Positions 38,401 through 44,400 of a DNA stretch of 64,000 nucleotides are shown here, piece by piece (positions within the stretch are counted from its first letter, which is position 1; every line of letters begins with the position of its first letter). Both the position numbers and the translations under genes were made by a program. Under the pieces are notes generated by a model. It was not told the origin of the DNA and did not search any database. It saw only the letters and a program-made list of their open reading frames with translations. Source of the DNA: Kryptolebias marmoratus (taxonomy: Eukaryota; Chordata; Actinopteri; Cyprinodontiformes; Rivulidae); contig NC_051436.1 of assembly GCF_001649575.2 (NCBI RefSeq), positions 14,998,844 through 15,062,843 on the forward strand, given 5' to 3'.

Positions 38401-41400
38401 CGCCCACCTCAGATTTTTGACCAATCGGACATCAAAGAGGAGAAAGTTCTGTGAAGATGGTGTGTCAAGAACAAGCCACAAGAACTCCCAAACCAGAGCT
38501 ACTAGAAAAAAATGACTTCATTCTTGTCACGCATCTCTGGCAGAAAGAACAAATTGTTGCTTCTTGCAAAGTATGGAGCAGCCTTTAGGTGTGTTCAGTT
38601 GCCATTAAAAATGCATCAGAAATGTTTCTGAGCCACTTTGTTGTTATTCTAACTGGGAATTTTGTTGAAACATTGTCCAGCTCTGTTCTGTATTGTGCTA
38701 ACAAAAGCCAGATAAGCTGTCATCTAAGTCTTCCTTCATAAAAAAGTAAAAAGATTAAAATCAGCTTCTTCAGAATCAGTCTGACTTGATTTGACTTAAC
38801 TTCAATGAATTTGACGTGACTTGAATGCCTTTAATTGAAGTATTTGATTATTTGAACTGAGCTCAGAGTAAAATAAGAAATCTTGCATGTCGGCTAAAAG
38901 CAAACATTGGTTTTTATGTTTTGTTTATTGAGTTATATCAGCTGTTTTCTTTCAGTAGTTGTTCAGTATGTAAAACTTCTAATAAAATTTGTTTGTTTGT
39001 TTTAGTTTAAGCCAGTCCTCCTTTGCATTCAACAGTGACACTTTTCCATATTTTTTTAATATATGATGTTTCTAGAAGTACACCAAGCCTTTTTTGCATG
39101 CATGGTTAGTCTTTGACAAAAGCCTGAATCAGTGCAGTCCTTACTCTGCATCAGTGTTCCAGCTGTGTCCAAAGTCATTGGCGTTGTTGGTCAAAGTTCC
39201 ATCTGGTTTACGGAAGTCGTCTTTAGCATTTCCATTATAATCTCCACACAAACCACACACTTTATCCTGATAGCTGTGGAATATAAAAACATCAAGTTAG
39301 GAGTTGGAAATGTGACACTTGGAAAAACCAGGAGGGCAACTAAAAGTAGCTCTCATCTAAGAGTAATGTGCATTAGGGCCAGATATAAGAACAGAATGAG
39401 GTGATAACTTACTCCTTGATCACTTTGATATCCATGAAGTGGTTTCCATCATAGCGAACTGTGACACCAAAGTCCACGGACACAGTGTAATGTTTTCCTG
39501 ACTTGAACACAGAAACACCAGGTGCTGGAGTCACAGGGATGTTGACAGTGGTCCCATTCACCTGTGTGGAAAAACAAGAACAGAAATTACAATAAAAGTT
39601 CAATTTAATCAGATATTAAGACACTGCAGGTGTAGAAAATTCCATTATTAAAGTAAAGAAGCAGTGTTAGTAAGTGTAAAGGTGAATTTCCAGCAGTTCA
39701 ATATAATAAGAAACATATTCATTAATTAGCCAACTTCAGGTTAATTCTCTATGCAGAATATTGAAGCCCATCCCAGCTGAGATAATATGAACTTCTATGC
39801 AACTGATACTATGATGTGACTTTTAGACAATGTTTTGCTAATTTTAGCTTTTACCAATTGTTTTGCTGGTTTTCATGTTCTTTTCTGCTTGTTGTAACTT
39901 TACCATTTTAGTCAGATAAGATAAATCTTTATTGTCATTGTATAAATAAAGGTTTATCTTATCTTATCTAACTAAAATGATAAAGTTACAGCAAGCAGAA
40001 AAGAACATGAATATCAATAAAACAGTAATTCATCACTCAGCATTCACACTGCATTTTCCAGGCAATGCAGTTACTTTAGTTAGATAACAACCAGACAAAC
40101 AAGGACTCCATATTTGGAACTGTGTAACGTGGGTCTTTAGTTCAATTTTAAGGCAGACTTTGAAACCTTTGAATATTCAGAAGGAGTTAATGGGCTAAAA
40201 CGTATCCAACAGATCAATCTTCTTTATGCTGTACGTGTTTAAAGAAGAGCACATCATAGCAGACAATAGAGACAAACAGGTAGCTTCGACTGCAGTATCA
40301 CAGATGATGTTAATAGTGTGAGTGTTGGGTTCAGTGTGCTCAGCCAATCAATAGATGTTTATGGACCAATCACAATCCTTATGTCAATCAAGAGCCTCCT
40401 CTGAAGAAGGCACTAAAAAGACCTGATATATGTAGTTATAAGGACTATAGATACACCCAGTATGAAAACAAAACCGGGGAACTACCTCAAATAGTTATAA
40501 GGACTGTGAAGTGGTCCAAAAGCAAGTACTGCTAAGTAATGCAATGCAAAATCAAGTCACTCTTACACCCTTATTCTGTAAAATAAATAAACAGCCAGGC
40601 AGCTGCCCATCCAAATGTGTTTTAGGGTTACACTTGCTCCCCTCATTTCTTACCTGCACAGTGCCACCTTTGAGAATGGAGATCTTCACCGTGCGTAAAT
40701 AGACATGTACAGCCTTGACGTAGGAGATGGTAGGCCTGTTATATCGATGTTCATTGTCCGCATGAACCTCAAAGAATGGCAGAGTTGTGCTGTTGCAGTT
40801 TCCAGACATCAGATAACTGCAGTTACCCATAAAATTATATTTGCGCTTGTCAAAGGTTGTGTAGTGAGGATCTCCAGATGCTATGCATGTTGATGTACCT
40901 AAGAAATAAGAAATAGGGAATTACATATTAATAGTTCTTTGTTAAAAAAAAATTAGGACTGGCTCATATTTTAGTTGATTTAATAACAAGAATCTAATAT
41001 TTAACAGTTTTTGTACACTGTTGAGTAAAGTAAGACATTATTACCTTTAGGATAACAGCTGGAAACCCCGTTAACTTCTCTGCACTCTTCAGTGGGATCA
41101 CAGGAGTTATCAACACACTCCAAAGTGTAGTTTCCAAGACAGCGACACAGCTTTGTACAGCCATCTCCAGATACTATCTCACCAGGCTAGAAAAAAAAAA
41201 AATATTAATTGGATAGGTACTGAGGGCATGCCTTGTAGATCCCTAATACCAACTGCAAGGTGGTATTTTATTTTTACCCAAAACACAATATGCTCATAAA
41301 AAATACAAAGTATGACATCTGACCTCATAGTAGTTATTCTTATCATCCAAACAACCACATTTATCCAGTGGCACACAGCGACGTCCCTTGAAGACATATC

Positions 41401-44400
41401 CAGGTTTGCAGAAGCAGCCACTTATACAGGAGCCAGAACAGTTGGTGGATGGCTCCATACATGTGGGGATACAAGCTGGACCACAATCTATATACTCTGC
41501 ATTCGGTGGACAAGGATCTGGACACAAAGAAAGTAAATACCACATAAAACAATTAGGAAAACATAGTGTACATATGAAAAAGAACTATTTTACTGAACAA
41601 ATACAAATTGCAGCAAACAGGACACTTCATACTCGGAGGGGTGGGTGTCGTCGGTCTAGGAGTTGTTGGTTTAGGTGTAGTTGGTCCAGGAGTTGTTGGC
41701 TGAACTATAATTGAAAGACAATTTACCATGAAAAAAATCACGGACTAACATAAATTATATTTTAGGGTGTTTTAGTGTCTCTGATCATTGTCTTGCCTGT
41801 GCAGGTCATAATGCACACTGCATCAACAGCAATATCAGTCTGATAGGTTTCTCCATAGGTGCCCACAATTGCAAACTAAAAAAAATAAACACATTTAGAA
41901 AGTACAGATAACAATGAAATTCATGTAAGTCTTTAAACAAATGCATACATATACTAAAAGGCACAATGAGTTCAAGAATTTACCCGAGTTTCAGCATGTC
42001 CCAGAAAGCGTGCTCTCGCAGGCTTCCAGCCTTGACCCTGGTTCCCTCTGACACTGAAGATAGCAGGCCCAAGACTTCCACCTGGTTAATATACAATAAA
42101 AATCAAACTAAGCAAAAATCAAACAAACAACAACAAAAACACTTAATGGCATTGTTCTGATTTTGAATAAAAAAATAAATTTATCCTTTTACCTGAGGTG
42201 ATGGTGTGGACACTGAGCTCCATGGTTGTGCTGGTACCATACAGGTAATAGTGGAAGCTTAGCTCCAAACATCCAGAGGACGATGGTATTACAGGACTTC
42301 TGATTTGAGCACTGGCTCCAGCGACAGTGTCCAATGAATCCATGAGCATGTACGATCCCACTATAGATTGCCAAATATTACCAGATTGTTCAACTGCCTA
42401 CTCTGATCAAATCAAACAAAACAAAGGGCTTAAAAATACCACAATAAGTAAACTCAAGGTTAGGTCTGCTTTTGTTTGAATAAATTTAGTTCATGTATTT
42501 TTTCTTCTGCAATAATTACCCCAATCTGTAGGTTATACATCACTTCACATCAAAGATTCTAGAAATATTTCATAAGGGGTCAAGGTTGAGGTCAATGTTT
42601 TTATTCAGCATAAACTCTGAATTCTTTTTGTGGGTAAAATAATCTTTGACATATGCACATTTCTTCAGCCTGTGTCAGTTGTGACTTCCAAACAAACCCT
42701 AAAAAAAGAGAATCACTTACATCCAGGTTTGGAGAAATCATCATCAGGTCCAGTTCCTTCAGTTTCTGTAGACCCAGACCACTGAGAAAAACCGAACATA
42801 TCAGGATCGTCGGTGTAAGTTGTCCACCCACACAAGTTGTCCAGAGTGTCAAAATCACAACCAGATTCACAGGCTGTGGACAAAACAAATTTCAACAATT
42901 ATTCAAAGTGTTGTATATTAGTTTTCTGCACATGTGTGTGCGCGTGTGCCTGAACCCACCAGGACATTCTCCCTCAGTAATGATAATGTTGTCCAGAGCT
43001 GAGTCACATGAGGAAGTGAAGCCTCTTTGAGCCTCAAACACAATCTGCAGACACAGTGAAAAATTTCAGTCACCTGAACAAGAACAGATGTTTAAAGTCT
43101 TTTGACTTCATTTCAACCAGGAAGTAACGTTTGATTTCAGAGTATATAATTTTGATTTGAACTAATTTTATTAGATACATTGCAAATGTTAACTCTTAAT
43201 ATATACAGAGCCTCCATTTCATCAGTGTACGTCCCATTTCAATATCATTCATCCATCTTCTGCCAGAAGGACTCCATGGAGTTTCCAGCTTTTGGGATCA
43301 CAGCAGGCACCAGCCACCTTACAGCCATGGCTCTGTGCAGCTGCAACAGCAGTCAAGGCCAGGGATGTTCTGGGGCTTCCACCATCCACCAGGCATTCCT
43401 AGCACACCTTCACCATATGTTTGGATGAACTATGTTTGTCTAGCATTTTTCCCCACTATCTGATCCAGCTCACCACTAGGTAGTGATTGAACGACAAGAA
43501 TATGTTAGATCTATGTGTGCTGGAGTACCAGATACACAAGGATGTGGTGCTGTAACATAATGTTATTCTCTTGAAACCAGCTATCCCAATCCAAGAAAAC
43601 ACAAGGCAGATAAACAAAAATAAAGTGGATATAATAAAACTATTTAGTTTTTCAAGTTAAGACTGTTTGTGAGCTACTTCTCTTTTATATGTTAAGTCCT
43701 GAAGAAAGTTTCAAGTTGTAATTTAAACTTTACACATAGTGACTAAGAATTTTGTCTTATTCTTCTTTTAATTTCTATATTTTCATTTTTAAGAATTGCA
43801 GTTTAATGACCATTGTGCTGAACAGATCCTAGCTATCATTCTGATGTTTTCCTCTTTTAAATGTTAAAGTAGCATCAATAGCGATGCAGTACCACTCACA
43901 GTGATGCTCTGACTGCTGGGTTTGGACACAGTGATGGAACCTTCAAGCCAGGATGGACTCTGGATGCCAGTCTTTTTCCAGAGCTCGTTTTCGGCACTGG
44001 GTGTTTTTGACAGAACCCTCAACACATTTGTACTGTCATGACCATACATGTAGTACTGAAACCGAACACAGATTTTAGATGCTGGTGTGGAGATGGCAGG
44101 ACTCAGCAGGCGAGCTTTTTGTCCATTAGACACGTTGTCACACTCATGGTAAATGTAGTAGCCGTCTGAAAACAGAAGCATGCAGAGGAAAGTTTTTCAA
44201 TAATTTACACTGGAGTGCTAAATTAACTCCAGTTATTAATTTATTTATTTTGTTTTATAGAATATAGAATGCTGACTTCCGTCAGGGTAGTCTCCGCTGG
44301 GTCCGGTGCCTGGTGTTGGAGTTGGACCCTTGTGTCGGGTCCAGTCGCTGTTGTCTGCATTGTCCTGACGGAACTCGCAGAATGGAGTGGTGTCCTGGTT

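Noticed and set aside
43180..43560. Possible exon in zan intron 4
   Set aside because: The 82-codon plus-strand frame is antisense to the gene, and the phase across exons 4-5 is already correct without any extra exon.
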